Origin: an uncultured Cohaesibacter sp.
GTDB lineage: Bacteria; Pseudomonadota; Alphaproteobacteria; Rhizobiales; Cohaesibacteraceae
NCBI RefSeq assembly: GCF_963678225.1
Contig: NZ_OY782764.1
Location: 2,733,001 to 2,797,000 of the forward strand
DNA length: 64,000 nt
Reading direction: 5' to 3'
Position 1 is the first letter of the stretch; the number at the start of each line of letters is the position of its first letter. The position numbers and the translations under genes were made by a program. Below the pieces are notes generated by a model that saw nothing but the letters and a program-made list of their open reading frames with translations, had not been told where the DNA came from and ran no database searches. Positions 16,669-26,599 of the stretch are shown piece after piece.

Positions 16669-17685
16669 ATGACTCGATATCGAAGTATCACCGCGGCTGC
16701 CGTTATGGCGATCGCCATAGGGTTTGCTGCACCGGTAGCCGCAGCGGATTTCACACTCCTCAATGTGAGCTATGATCCGACGAGGGAATTGTACAAGGAG
16801 TATAATCAGCTGTTCATCGACAGCTGGAATGCAAAAACCGGAGACAAGGTGACCATTCGCATGTCCCATGGGGGCTCCGGAAAGCAGGCCCGCTCCGTTA
16901 TCGACGGGCTAGAAGCTGATGTCGTCACCCTGGCTCTGGAAGCCGACATCAATGCGATTGCCGAGAAGACCGGCAAAATTTCCGCGGCGTGGCGTGAACG
17001 GCTTCCCAACAACAGCGCGCCCTACACCTCAACCATCGTCTTTCTCGTGCGCAAGGGTAATCCCAAGGGCATTTCAGATTGGGCCGATCTGGTGCGTGAT
17101 GGCGTTGAGGTGATTACGCCCAATCCGAAAACATCTGGCGGTGCCCGCTGGAACTTCCTTGCCGCATGGGCCTGGGCACAAAAGGCTTACAAGGGCGATG
17201 AGCCCAGCGTACGGCAGTATGTCAGCGATCTGTTCCGGCATGTGCCGATACTGGATACCGGCGCACGCGGCGCTACGACCACCTTTGTTCGCCGCGGTAT
17301 TGGCGATGTGCTGCTGGCTTGGGAGAATGAAGCGTTTCTGGCTCTTGATGAGCTGGGCGAGGGCGCATTTGAAATTGTCGTTCCGTCCGTTTCCATCAAG
17401 GCCGAGCCTCCGGTTGCTTTGGTCGATGGCAATGTCGAACATAAGGGCACGACCGAGATTGCCACCGCCTATCTTAAGGGCCTTTACAGCGAGGATGGCC
17501 AGCGTCTAGCTGCCCGCCACTATTATCGCCCTTATCAGCCAGAATTGGCTGACCCGCAGGACATGAAGCGCTTCCCTGATCTCACACTGGTCACCGTTGA
17601 TGATTTCGGTGGCTGGAAGAAAGCGCAGCCGACCTTCTTTGCCGATGGTGGCATTTTCGATCAGATCTACAAGCCGGAGCGCTAA
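16669..17685 (+). CDS. sbp: Sulfate ABC transporter, periplasmic substrate-binding protein
   Basis: Periplasmic sulfate/thiosulfate receptor of 338 residues. A signal peptide (about 1-25, ending APVAAA) precedes [20 protein letters not shown], followed by the sulfate-pocket stretch [29 protein letters not shown], both diagnostic of Sbp/CysP. Sbp and CysP cannot be separated on sequence inspection alone. The ATG at 16669 has AGGGAGG upstream, while an earlier ATG at 16645 lacks one. A possible -35 (TTGACT, 16608) lies in the gap after the Rrf2 gene. It is the first gene of the sbp-cysTWA operon. Confidence 0.95.
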   Translation: MTRYRSITAAAVMAIAIGFAAPVAAADFTLLNVSYDPTRELYKEYNQLFIDSWNAKTGDKVTIRMSHGGSGKQARSVIDGLEADVVTLALEADINAIAEKTGKISAAWRERLPNNSAPYTSTIVFLVRKGNPKGISDWADLVRDGVEVITPNPKTSGGARWNFLAAWAWAQKAYKGDEPSVRQYVSDLFRHVPILDTGARGATTTFVRRGIGDVLLAWENEAFLALDELGEGAFEIVVPSVSIKAEPPVALVDGNVEHKGTTEIATAYLKGLYSEDGQRLAARHYYRPYQPELADPQDMKRFPDLTLVTVDDFGGWKKAQPTFFADGGIFDQIYKPER

Positions 17686-17686
17686 C

Positions 17687-18544
17687 ATGACTGCTACTGT
17701 GCAAAGCAGTAGATGGCACTTCCGCGAGCCGGGTGTGATCCCGGGCTTCGGGCTGACATTTGGCTTCGCGGTCTGCTATCTCTCACTGGTCATTCTGATC
17801 CCGCTGTCGGGACTGGTCTGGCACTCGTCCAACCTTGGTTGGGACGCCTTCTGGGCTTTGGCGAGCGATCCGCGCACGATCGCTGCTCTTAAAATCAGCT
17901 TCGGTAGTGCCGTGCTGGCTGCCCTGATCAATACGGTCTTCGGCCTTGTCGTGGCTTGGGTCCTCGTGCGCTACCGCTTTCCGGGACGACGTATTGTCGA
18001 TGCTGTGGTTGATCTGCCCTTTGCGCTGCCCACAGCTGTCGCCGGGATTGCCCTTGCAACGCTCTATGCACCCAACGGCATGATCGGCGCATGGCTGGCA
18101 GATTTCGGCTTCAAGGTTGCCTTCACCCCCGCAGGGATCGTGGTCGCGCTCGTCTTCATTGGTCTGCCTTTCATCGTCCGCACCGTCCAGCCTGTGCTGG
18201 AAGAGGTCGACCGGGAGATAGAAGAAGCGGCTGCGACCTTGGGCGCATCGCGCCTTGATATTGTGAGGCGCGTACTCCTGCCCGGATTGCTCCCGGCGAT
18301 CCTGACCGGTTTTGCCATGGCCATGGCACGCGGCATTGGCGAATATGGCTCGGTCATCTTCATTGCAGGCAACATACCCTATGTCTCTGAAATCGCGCCT
18401 CTTCTGATCGTCATTCGGCTGGAGGAGTTCAACTATGCCGCAGCAACCGCTGTCGGCGTGGTGATGCTATCCATTTCATTCCTCATGCTTTTGATCATCA
18501 ATCTGATCCAGGCATGGAGCAGGGGGAGGTTCGGCCATGGCTGA
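17687..18544 (+). CDS. cysT: Sulfate ABC transporter permease CysT (CysU)
   Basis: Inner-membrane permease of 285 residues with about six helices and the EAA loop ([30 protein letters not shown]) that docks on CysA. The conserved ends [27 protein letters not shown] are typical of CysT. The ATG lies one base after the sbp stop. The open frame extends upstream into sbp, but that part encodes a shadow of sbp. The 3' end overlaps cysW by 8 bases. Confidence 0.95.
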   Translation: MTATVQSSRWHFREPGVIPGFGLTFGFAVCYLSLVILIPLSGLVWHSSNLGWDAFWALASDPRTIAALKISFGSAVLAALINTVFGLVVAWVLVRYRFPGRRIVDAVVDLPFALPTAVAGIALATLYAPNGMIGAWLADFGFKVAFTPAGIVVALVFIGLPFIVRTVQPVLEEVDREIEEAAATLGASRLDIVRRVLLPGLLPAILTGFAMAMARGIGEYGSVIFIAGNIPYVSEIAPLLIVIRLEEFNYAAATAVGVVMLSISFLMLLIINLIQAWSRGRFGHG

Positions 18545-19373
18545 TCAAACCATTTCCATCCAGTCAGCGACAGCCGAAACGCCATTGGTCAGTCTCGTGC
18601 TCATGGCCATTGCCTTCCTCTTTCTGGCACTGTTTCTGTTCCTGCCGCTGGTTGTTGTGGTCTCAGAAGCGTTTCGCAATGGCGTAGGGGCTTGGTTTCA
18701 GGCCATTCTCGACCCTGATGCATTGGCCGCCATTCGGTTGACGTTGCTGGTTGCTGCGATTTCTGTTCCGCTTAACATGGTCTTCGGTGTCGCGGCCGCA
18801 TGGGCCATCGCCAAGTTCGAGTTTCGCGGCAAGGCCTTTCTCATCACGCTCATCGACTTGCCCTTCTCTGTTTCTCCGGTCATCTCCGGGCTGGTTTATG
18901 TGCTTCTGTTCGGCTCGGGCAGCGTGCTCGGGCCATGGTTGAAGGGCTGGGGGATCGAAATACTCTTTGCGGTGCCGGGCATCACTCTGGCCACGATTTT
19001 TGTGACCTTTCCCTTTGTCGCACGAGAGTTGATCCCACTGATGCAGGATCAGGGATCGGCCGACGAGGAAGCCGCGCTCAGCCTTGGGGCAAGTGGTTGG
19101 CAGACCTTCCTGCATGTCACTCTGCCCAACATCCGTTGGGGGCTTCTTTATGGCGTGCTGCTCTGTAACGCCCGCGCCATGGGAGAATTCGGGGCAGTCT
19201 CCGTCGTGTCTGGCCACATTCGCGGCCTCACAGACACCATGCCGCTGCATATCGAGATTCTCTACAACGAATATAACTTTGCCGCCGCCTTTGCCGTAGC
19301 CTCGCTGCTGGTGGGGCTGGCTCTTGTCACCCTTGTTCTCAAAACCGCAATCGAGCGTCGCTATGCCGATTGA
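18537..19373 (+). CDS. cysW: Sulfate ABC transporter permease CysW
   Basis: Second permease subunit (278 residues, about six helices) with EAA loop [31 protein letters not shown] and the CysW-type segment [45 protein letters not shown]. It pairs with CysT to form the channel. The start overlaps the cysT end, implying coupling. Confidence 0.95.
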   Translation: MADQTISIQSATAETPLVSLVLMAIAFLFLALFLFLPLVVVVSEAFRNGVGAWFQAILDPDALAAIRLTLLVAAISVPLNMVFGVAAAWAIAKFEFRGKAFLITLIDLPFSVSPVISGLVYVLLFGSGSVLGPWLKGWGIEILFAVPGITLATIFVTFPFVARELIPLMQDQGSADEEAALSLGASGWQTFLHVTLPNIRWGLLYGVLLCNARAMGEFGAVSVVSGHIRGLTDTMPLHIEILYNEYNFAAAFAVASLLVGLALVTLVLKTAIERRYAD

Positions 19374-19413
19374 TCACCAAGTGCCTCTAGGCAATTTCAA
19401 TGGGAGGTCTGTC

Positions 19414-20553
19414 ATGGATCTTGGCATTCAAAATGTAAGTAAGGCGTTTGGCGCCACCGCTGCTCTCAGGGACATTTCCCTCGCGATTCATGCCGGGGAA
19501 CTGATCGCACTGCTCGGTCCTTCAGGATCAGGAAAAACAACGCTCCTGCGCCTGATTGCCGGGCTGGAATCGCCCACCGCCGGTCAGGTTTTCTTCGGCG
19601 ACGAAGAGGCTTCCGGCAAACCAATCCAGCAGCGGCAGGTCGGCTTTGTCTTCCAGCATTATGCCCTTTTCAGGCATATGACGGTGTTGGAAAATGTGAG
19701 CTTCGGACTATCGGTCAGGCCACGCGAAAGCAGACCACCCAAACGGGAGATCGAGATGCGCGCCATGGATCTCATCAATATGGTTCAGCTTACCGGTCTT
19801 GAAAGGCGCTATCCTGCCCAGCTTTCCGGCGGGCAACGCCAGCGTGTGGCTTTGGCACGAGCCATGGCGATTGAACCCAAGGTTTTGCTTCTGGATGAAC
19901 CCTTTGGCGCGCTTGATGCCCAGGTACGCAAGGATCTGCGCCACTGGCTGCGCGAAATCCATGATCGCACAGGGCACACCACTGTGTTCGTCACCCACGA
20001 TCAGGAAGAGGCTCTGGAACTGGCCGATAGGGTCGTCGTCATGAATGAGGGGCAGATCGAGCAGGTTGGCTCCCCTGACGAGGTATATGATCATCCCGCT
20101 GCACCATTTGTGCATCGCTTTATCGGGGAGGCATCCGAACTGCCCGTGCATCTGGGGCAGGGGCAGATCTGGCTCGGAGGGCAGCCCACAGGTCTTGCCA
20201 GTGATCAGATCGGGGCTGCGCTTCTCTTTTTCCGTCCGCATCAGATTGAACTCGTCGATGACGGGAGCCCATGCCTTGTTGGCAAAATCATTGCGAGCCG
20301 CCGCATGGCAGGCACACGCAGGCTGGATCTGCTCGTGGGATCAGGTGGCCATCATGTGGAGGTGGATGTGCCAATAGAGCATCCCGCCGGACAACAGGAC
20401 ATGCTCACATTCCGTCCCAAAGTCTGGACGCTCTTCCCCGAGAATGAGGACGAGGCAGGGGCGAGGAGAAAGGAGGCCCGCGAGGCTCGGGTGGTCTATC
20501 CGCGCAACCGGTCCGCAGGACCACTGCGACAGTATGAACCATCCTGTTCCTAG
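19414..20553 (+). CDS. cysA: Sulfate ABC transporter ATP-binding protein CysA
   Basis: ATPase of the sulfate importer (379 residues). Walker A is [13 protein letters not shown] near residue 38, the Q-loop is [13 protein letters not shown], the signature is [16 protein letters not shown], Walker B is [12 protein letters not shown], and the switch His is in VTHDQEE. After about residue 240 a TOBE-like regulatory domain follows. The C-terminal tail is rich in Arg and Glu and longer than needed for the fold. The ATG at 19414, with GGGAGG 8 bases upstream, gives the normal CysA start. A frame-internal ATG at 19363 overlaps cysW but has a poorer context. Confidence 0.95.
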   Translation: MDLGIQNVSKAFGATAALRDISLAIHAGELIALLGPSGSGKTTLLRLIAGLESPTAGQVFFGDEEASGKPIQQRQVGFVFQHYALFRHMTVLENVSFGLSVRPRESRPPKREIEMRAMDLINMVQLTGLERRYPAQLSGGQRQRVALARAMAIEPKVLLLDEPFGALDAQVRKDLRHWLREIHDRTGHTTVFVTHDQEEALELADRVVVMNEGQIEQVGSPDEVYDHPAAPFVHRFIGEASELPVHLGQGQIWLGGQPTGLASDQIGAALLFFRPHQIELVDDGSPCLVGKIIASRRMAGTRRLDLLVGSGGHHVEVDVPIEHPAGQQDMLTFRPKVWTLFPENEDEAGARRKEAREARVVYPRNRSAGPLRQYEPSCS

Positions 20554-20586
20554 TGCTCGCAAGATCTTGTCTTATCGACTATGCTT

Positions 20587-20603
20587 GATGGGCATTGCCC
20601 ATC
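20587..20603. other. Compact hairpin between cysA and the SLC13 gene
   Basis: GATGGGC-ATT-GCCCATC forms a perfect 7 bp stem with a 3-base loop, 33 bp after cysA. It lacks a T-run, so it is more likely an intercistronic RNA structure than a terminator. It contains an in-frame TTG (20595), which makes that codon an unlikely start. Confidence 0.4.
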
Positions 20604-20633
20604 GGGCAAATCACTTGTGAAAGTAACAAGCTG

Positions 20634-22400
20634 GTGACGATAGATCAGATCCTTATCCTCGGGCTCCTTGTTTCGATGCTCGTGGTTTTCGCGCGTGACT
20701 GGTTCAGGGTTGAAGTTGTCGCGCTGGTCGGTTTGGCAATTGGAATAGTGCTGCATCTGGTGCCCTTTGATCGGGCCTTTTCCGGTCTGGCCAATCCAGC
20801 CGTTATAACGGTGCTGGAAATCCTGCTCATCGTGGAAGTGCTAAAGACCAGCCATTTGCTGGACGGTGTGGCGGCATTCCTGAGTGAGAGGTTGAAGCGA
20901 CCGCATACCATCATGCTGGTGCTGTGCGGGGTGGGCGCCCTGCTTTCAACTGTCATGAACAATATTGGCGCTTTTTCTCTAATGTTGCCCATGGTCTTTG
21001 TGCTGAGCCAACGCCATCATATTCCCCAACGGCTTCTGATGATGCCCTTGTCTTTTGCCACCCTGATGGGGGGCATGTGCACAGTGGTCGGTACGCCGCC
21101 CAATCTGGTTGTCAGCGAAGCTCTGCTAAATAGCCAGATCAATCAGACCGGGACATTTCGCTTTCTTGACTTTCTGCCAACTGGGGTGGCTATCACCATA
21201 GTGGGGCTGGGTCTGCTTGTCTGGTGGGCACCGCGCATTCTTAAAAGCGATAGGCAAGAAGACGAGGGCGAGGAGCCAATTGGACACCGCATGGTAACGG
21301 AGGTCTTTTGCCCTATCGCCGGTAAAGAGAGCTGGACGGTAGAGACCGTCGAAGCCATGATCGAGGGGCAGATAGACAGCGTCTTGCGAGAAGAGCGCAG
21401 GCTCTTTCCCCTTCGGGCCGAAACGGGGCTCAAACCAGATGACCGTCTGTTGGTCGAAGCGGACGAGGGTTTGCTGAAAGAGGCCTTTGCTAGAGGAAGC
21501 TTGACGCCAGCGCGTTCATCGTTGGCTCGCTCCACAACAGGAGGGGCCGATCAGGTGCAAGCGCAGGCGGCAATCATGCCTTTCAGCATTCTGCAAGGGT
21601 CGGCTATTGCCAATATTGGTGAATTTTCGGAGCAGGCGATCCGCGTCATCGGGGTTGCGACCCAGTCTCCACGGGTCGAGGGCTCGTTAGATGAATTCAG
21701 ACTGTCGGTGGGTGATATTCTGCATCTTGAAGGGCAGGCGGAGGCTGTGCAAGACGCGATCACCAACACCGGTCTCGTCTCGGTTGTCTCCAGCGGGGGA
21801 CTCTTTTCCGCAAGAAAACACACCCTTTGGACATCGGTCATCTTCCTTTGTGGGCTGTTGGCTGCCGCCTTTGCCGATGTGCCGCCTGAAATCGCATATG
21901 GTATGGTGCTGGTCTGTTATCTGGTTGGCGGTATGCTCGATATGCGGGAAGCGCTCAAGCGGCTGAATTGGCCTATCATTTTGCTGCTGATGGCCATGCT
22001 GCCCTTGGGGGAGGCCGTTGCGACGACGGGCGCAGCAGAAACCATTGCCAAGACCATTGTCGCGTGTCTGCCGGTGGCCAATGCTGTGCTGATCACAGTC
22101 ATCATGATGGCGCTGGCGGTCTGTATCACGCCCTTTGTCAACAATGCGACCACGGCGGTGGTGCTTGTGCCCATAGCCATTGAGCTTGCCCATTCAGCAG
22201 ACCTGCCGCCGGCGCTTTTGCTGATGGCAGTCGCAATTGGGGCCTCTTGTGATTTCCTCACGCCCTTCGGACATCACAACAATTTGCTGGCCTATGCGCT
22301 TGGCCCCTATCGTTTCAGGGAATTTTTCCTCGTCGGATGGCCCGTAACGCTGACAACAATTGGCGTTGGCTCTGCTGTCTGTCTCGCCGTCTGGAGTTGA
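20634..22400 (+). CDS. SLC13/DASS-family permease with TrkA-C (RCK_C) domains, probable sulfate uptake
   Basis: A polytopic inner-membrane protein of about 588 residues. An N-terminal block of helices ends with the motif NNIGAFSLMLPMVFVLSQRH and GTPPNLVVSEALL. A soluble middle (about residues 210-400) with two TrkA-C-like segments (for example SVLREERRLFPLRAETGLKPDDRLLVEADEG) follows. A second helical block contains NNATTAVVLVPIAIELA. The paired NN-x-AT/S motifs are typical of divalent anion:Na+ symporters; the bacterial group with RCK_C inserts includes sulfate permeases. Its position after cysA supports sulfate. Start is uncertain: GTG at 20634 is preferred over the TTG at 20595. Confidence 0.8.
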   Translation: MTIDQILILGLLVSMLVVFARDWFRVEVVALVGLAIGIVLHLVPFDRAFSGLANPAVITVLEILLIVEVLKTSHLLDGVAAFLSERLKRPHTIMLVLCGVGALLSTVMNNIGAFSLMLPMVFVLSQRHHIPQRLLMMPLSFATLMGGMCTVVGTPPNLVVSEALLNSQINQTGTFRFLDFLPTGVAITIVGLGLLVWWAPRILKSDRQEDEGEEPIGHRMVTEVFCPIAGKESWTVETVEAMIEGQIDSVLREERRLFPLRAETGLKPDDRLLVEADEGLLKEAFARGSLTPARSSLARSTTGGADQVQAQAAIMPFSILQGSAIANIGEFSEQAIRVIGVATQSPRVEGSLDEFRLSVGDILHLEGQAEAVQDAITNTGLVSVVSSGGLFSARKHTLWTSVIFLCGLLAAAFADVPPEIAYGMVLVCYLVGGMLDMREALKRLNWPIILLLMAMLPLGEAVATTGAAETIAKTIVACLPVANAVLITVIMMALAVCITPFVNNATTAVVLVPIAIELAHSADLPPALLLMAVAIGASCDFLTPFGHHNNLLAYALGPYRFREFFLVGWPVTLTTIGVGSAVCLAVWS

Positions 22401-22452
22401 TGCCATAGGCGAAACCAGTCGCTAAAATGGCCCTGTCTTCGGGCAAAGAAAA

Positions 22453-22494
22453 AAGACCGGCAGAGCATTTTCTAATACATGCCTTGCCGGTCTT
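22453..22494. terminator. Terminator between the SLC13 gene and tkt
   Basis: AAGACCGGCA / TGCCGGTCTT forms a 10 bp stem with a 22-base loop. It has an A-run on its left flank and a T-rich right flank, consistent with termination from both sides between the convergent genes. Confidence 0.7.
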
Positions 22495-22538
22495 AACTTT
22501 GTGGTGCCAATCCGCCTACAAGGGGGCTAACTCATGCC

Positions 22539-24542
22539 TTACAGGGCGCCCTCAACCGCCTTGACGACGGCATCGGCTGTAAAGCCGAAATGAGCGATGA
22601 CGTCATCGGCTAGGCCGGAGGCGCCGAAGCTGTTCATGCCCATGATGATGCCATTGCGCCCAACGAAGCGTTCCCAGCCGATGGTTGAGGCTGCTTCGAT
22701 AGCCAATTGCACGCTCTCTTCAGAACCAAGGACAGATTGCTTATAGGCCTTATCCTGCTTTTCAAACTGCGCCCAGTTGGGCAGGGAAACCACAGCCGTA
22801 GGAATGCCTTTTGCTTCGAGCAGCTTTTGGGCATCGACCGCGATATGGAGTTCTGAGCCCGTGGCATAAAGGATTGCCTTGCGCTCTGCTGAAGCTTCCT
22901 TGAGCACATAGCCGCCGCGAGCGGAAAGATTCTCTTCGGCACTGGTGCGCACGACAGGCAGCGGGTTGCGCGACAGGCACATGACCGAAGGGGTGTGTTG
23001 TGCCTTAAGAGCCAGTTCCCAGCATTCCATGGCCTCGACCATGTCACCGGGGCGGAACACATTCAGATTGGGCATCGCGCGCAATCCGGGCAGATGTTCT
23101 ACTGGCTGATGGGTCGGGCCGTCTTCACCAACCGTGATGCAATCATGGGTCATGACATAGATGACCCGCTGTTCCATCATGGCAGAAAGGCGCACGGCGG
23201 GACGGGCATAATCGATGAAGCAAAGGAAGGTGCCGCCAAAGGGAATGAGGCCGCCATGCACCGCCATGCCATTCATCATGGCCGCCATGGCGTGTTCGCG
23301 GATGCCGAAGGGAACATACCGACCGCCCCAGTAGCCAGCGGCGATCGGGCGGGCCTTCTCAGCCCAGGTAAGGGTGGACCCTGCCAGATCGGCCGAACCG
23401 CCAACCAGTTCAGGCATCATGTCAAACAGAGCATTCAGCACTTTGCCAGAAGCCATGCGGGTTGCAATGGGCTTTTCTTCAAGAGCATTCTTGCGCAGGT
23501 CTGCCAGTTTGGCGAGGGCTTCCGCTGGCAGGTCTCCGGACATGCGCCGCTCGAATTCGGAGCGAGCGCTCTCTGGTGCAGCATCAAGGCGACCCTGCCA
23601 GGACTGATGATCTTGCTTGCCACGCGCACCAGCAGTCCGCCAGTCATCAAGCACGGTCTGCGGGATTTCGAATGCGGCATAGGGCCATGTCAGCAGATTT
23701 TGCATGGCTTTGCGGTCTTCTGCTCCGATGGCACCGAAGTGGGCGGCAGGTTTACCCTGTTTGGCAATAGAGCCGCGACCAATGATCGTGCGACAGGCGA
23801 TCATGGATGGGCGCGGGTCTGACTTGGCGTCCAGAATGGCCTGCTCGATGGCGTCCGTGTCATGGCCATCGATTGACTGCACATGCCAGCCAGCTGCCGT
23901 GAAGCGAGCGATCTGGTCTTCCGATGTTGCGTGCGTGGTCTGGCCATCGATGGTCACCTTGTTGTCGTCAAACAGCATGACCAGCTTGCCCAGCCCCATA
24001 TGGGCGGCAAAGGTGATAGCCTCCTGAGCGATGCCCTCCATCAGGCAGCCATCGCCAGCCATGACGTAGGTATAGTGATCAACGATCGTATCGCCATAGT
24101 CGGCGTTAAGCGTGCGTTCGGCAAGAGCCATGCCAACCGCGTTGGCTACGCCTTGTCCAAGTGGACCTGTGGTGACCTCGATGCCGCGCAGTTGCTCATA
24201 TTCGGGATGCCCTGCGGTTTTGGCGCCGAGTTTGCGGAAATCCTTGATGTCATCAAGGGTAATGTCTGGGGAACCGGTGAGCCACAAAAGGGCATACATG
24301 AGCATGGACCCATGCCCAGCTGAAAGAACAAAGCGGTCACGATCGGGCCATTCCGGGTCGGCTGCATCATATTTCAGGATGCGGTCGAACAGAACGGCGG
24401 CTACATCTGCCATTCCCATTGGCATGCCGGGATGGCCGGACTGGGCAACTTCCACGGCGTCGACGGTCAGAAAGCGCAGGGCGCTGGCCATATCATGCAA
24501 GCGCCTGTCGGTCGGCTCAATGGGGGTGATGAGGGTAGTCAT
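22539..24542 (-). CDS. tkt: Transketolase
   Basis: Thiamine-diphosphate enzyme of the pentose phosphate pathway, transferring two-carbon ketol units. The 667 residues match the usual length (E. coli 663). Visible landmarks: SGHPGMPMGMADVAAVLF and SAGHGSMLMYALLWLTG (substrate and ThDP contacts), GDGCLMEGIAQEA (ThDP GDG motif), FGIREHAMAAMMNGMA with the catalytic Glu, and THDCITVGEDGPTHQPVE. GGAG precedes the ATG by 7 bases. It lies 134 bp downstream of the TRAP permease gene on the same strand and may be co-transcribed, or have its own promoter. Housekeeping versus pathway-specific paralogue cannot be decided here. Confidence 0.97.
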   Translation of the reverse strand: MTTLITPIEPTDRRLHDMASALRFLTVDAVEVAQSGHPGMPMGMADVAAVLFDRILKYDAADPEWPDRDRFVLSAGHGSMLMYALLWLTGSPDITLDDIKDFRKLGAKTAGHPEYEQLRGIEVTTGPLGQGVANAVGMALAERTLNADYGDTIVDHYTYVMAGDGCLMEGIAQEAITFAAHMGLGKLVMLFDDNKVTIDGQTTHATSEDQIARFTAAGWHVQSIDGHDTDAIEQAILDAKSDPRPSMIACRTIIGRGSIAKQGKPAAHFGAIGAEDRKAMQNLLTWPYAAFEIPQTVLDDWRTAGARGKQDHQSWQGRLDAAPESARSEFERRMSGDLPAEALAKLADLRKNALEEKPIATRMASGKVLNALFDMMPELVGGSADLAGSTLTWAEKARPIAAGYWGGRYVPFGIREHAMAAMMNGMAVHGGLIPFGGTFLCFIDYARPAVRLSAMMEQRVIYVMTHDCITVGEDGPTHQPVEHLPGLRAMPNLNVFRPGDMVEAMECWELALKAQHTPSVMCLSRNPLPVVRTSAEENLSARGGYVLKEASAERKAILYATGSELHIAVDAQKLLEAKGIPTAVVSLPNWAQFEKQDKAYKQSVLGSEESVQLAIEAASTIGWERFVGRNGIIMGMNSFGASGLADDVIAHFGFTADAVVKAVEGAL

Positions 24543-24676
24543 GTCTTACTCCATGATAAAAAAGGCCGAGTTTGAGCTTGCCTGCACTTGAGGGAGTTGC
24601 AGACATGCTGGAAAAACTCAGGTTGGGGCCGCCTCTGGACTGCGAGGATCAGAGGCAGCGGGCTTTGGGAATGGAC

Positions 24677-25972
24677 TTACATAAGGCCAGCGAGACGCGG
24701 CAGATACAGCACCAGATCAGGGAAGAGACTGATCAGGGCCAGAACGCCGATTGAGATGAACAGGAAGGGCAGGATCTCGCGGGATATTGCCCCTATTCGG
24801 GTCTCGTTGGATGTAATGGCCGCGCCTGCAAACAGACATAAGCCATAGGGGGGCGTCATCAGGCCGATCATCAGATTGAAGACCATGATGACACCGAAGT
24901 GGATCGGATTGATACCCACGGCGGTGGCGATTGGCGTGAGGATTGGGCCGAGAATGAGAATGGCCGGTGCAGCGTCCATGAACATGCCCCACATCAGCAG
25001 GAAGACGTTGATGACAAGCAGAACCATCAGCGGGTCAACTGCATTCATGCGAATCCAGTCTGCGGCGATCTGCGGCAGATGGGCAACGGCCAGAATCCAG
25101 CCGAAAATGCCCGCGGTGCCGATGAGGAAGAAGATCGCAGCTGAATCTCGGGCCACCTTGGCGCCAATGACCAGCAGCTCTTTCGGGCCGACATTGCGAT
25201 AGAGGAAGAAACCGAGCAGCAACGCATAGCCCACCGCGACAGAGGCCGCTTCTGTGGGCGTAAAGATACCGGACAGAATGCCCCCCATCAGAATAACGGG
25301 CATCAACAGGGCCGGGATCGAGGATTTGCAGATCTTGATGACTTCCTCGAGCATGTATTTGCCATGCGAAGAGCGATAGCCCCGGCGGCTGGCGATGAGC
25401 CAGACAACCAGCATCTGTGCCAGACCCAGCAAGACGCCGGGTAGGGCCCCACCAACCAGTAAAGCCCCGGTGGAAACCTGTGCCACTGAGGCAAAGATGA
25501 CCATGGGGATGGAAGGAGGAATGATGGGGCCCTGTACGGAGGAAGCCACGGTAACCGCAGCGGAGAAGCCCTCAGAATAGCCATTTTTCTTCATGGCGGG
25601 AATGAGAACCGAGCCCAGACCCGCCACGTCTGCCAGCGCCGAGCCGGAGCATCCACCAAACAGCATAGAAGCAACCACATTCACCTGCGCCAGCCCACCT
25701 CGCATGCGCCCGACAAGCAGGTTGGCCAGAGACACGATGTTATCGGTGATGCGGCAAGCGGACATGACATGCCCTGCCATGACGAACAGAGGCACTGCCA
25801 GCAAAACAAAGCTGTCAATCGAGGTGAAAAACTGATGAATGACCGTCCGCATGGATTGCTCGGAAACCATGAAATAAACCAGCGAAGCGATGCCGGTTGT
25901 AAAGCTCAGAGGCACGCCCAGAATGGCAAGTAGGCCAAAAACCACCAACATGAGGGAAAAGGCGAAGGTCAT
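24677..25972 (-). CDS. dctM: TRAP transporter large permease (DctM type)
   Basis: The 12-helix ion-coupled subunit of a tripartite periplasmic transporter, 431 residues. Typical segments include VPLFVMAGHVMSA near residue 60, MLFGGCSGSALADVAGLGSVLIPAMKKNGYS, and the closing NPIHFGVIMVFNLMIGLMTPPYGLCLF. It carries the Na+-driven flux with the DctQ partner. The start overlaps the dctQ stop by 4 bases (ATGA). Confidence 0.95.
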   Translation of the reverse strand: MTFAFSLMLVVFGLLAILGVPLSFTTGIASLVYFMVSEQSMRTVIHQFFTSIDSFVLLAVPLFVMAGHVMSACRITDNIVSLANLLVGRMRGGLAQVNVVASMLFGGCSGSALADVAGLGSVLIPAMKKNGYSEGFSAAVTVASSVQGPIIPPSIPMVIFASVAQVSTGALLVGGALPGVLLGLAQMLVVWLIASRRGYRSSHGKYMLEEVIKICKSSIPALLMPVILMGGILSGIFTPTEAASVAVGYALLLGFFLYRNVGPKELLVIGAKVARDSAAIFFLIGTAGIFGWILAVAHLPQIAADWIRMNAVDPLMVLLVINVFLLMWGMFMDAAPAILILGPILTPIATAVGINPIHFGVIMVFNLMIGLMTPPYGLCLFAGAAITSNETRIGAISREILPFLFISIGVLALISLFPDLVLYLPRLAGLM

Positions 25973-26529
25973 TTTTGTGTCTCCGAAATGGGATCATCGT
26001 CACTGACGAGAAATTCCGGTTCGAGAATCCAGCTCCTGTGAAAGAAGAGGATATTGATCGAATCCAGGATCAGGTAGAGCAGAACGAAGCAGGCACCGAA
26101 TGGAATGGCCAGAAACGGCCAGAAGAAGGATATCTGAAGGCCCGGCGTCATCATCCATTCATTGGCGAGGGCATAGCCCCAGCCGATATAGATCAGATAG
26201 ATAAAGAAGACCGCCACGGGCAGGCGCAGAACAAAGTCATACCATATGGCATGTTTGCGTGGGATCATCGCGATGACAATCATCAGGCGAGGGTGGGCAT
26301 AGTGCCTGTAGGCAGTCGCCGCTCCGACGCTGGTCACATAAATCATCAGATATTTGGCAGCTTCTTCGGCCCAATAGAGCGGCATAGCGAGAAAATAGCG
26401 CATGCACACCTGCAGCAGCAGCACGAAGAAAATACCGAAAACCAATAGGGCGAGAAAGGCATTCAGAACCATATTGACGGCATCTAACGTCTTCTCGATC
26501 TTGTTTGGGGACGTAGTGGGGTTTTGCAT
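25969..26529 (-). CDS. dctQ: TRAP transporter small permease (DctQ type)
   Basis: A 186-residue membrane protein with four predicted helices: ALLVFGIFFVLLLQVCMRYF, KYLMIYVTSVGAATAYR, PVAVFFIYLIYIGWGYAL and FLAIPFGACFVLLYLIL. It includes the DctQ pattern around RYFLAMPLYWAEEAAKYLMI. I use the ATG at 26529. An upstream start at 26547 would add six residues without a clear ribosome site. It lies between dctP (70 bp gap) and dctM (overlap). Confidence 0.93.
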   Translation of the reverse strand: MQNPTTSPNKIEKTLDAVNMVLNAFLALLVFGIFFVLLLQVCMRYFLAMPLYWAEEAAKYLMIYVTSVGAATAYRHYAHPRLMIVIAMIPRKHAIWYDFVLRLPVAVFFIYLIYIGWGYALANEWMMTPGLQISFFWPFLAIPFGACFVLLYLILDSINILFFHRSWILEPEFLVSDDDPISETQK

Positions 26530-26599
26530 TTCCAGTCCTCGGACCATAGGAAAAAGCAGGCGGGAAGCGCCTTGATGCTCCCCGCCATGGGTTAGCGGA

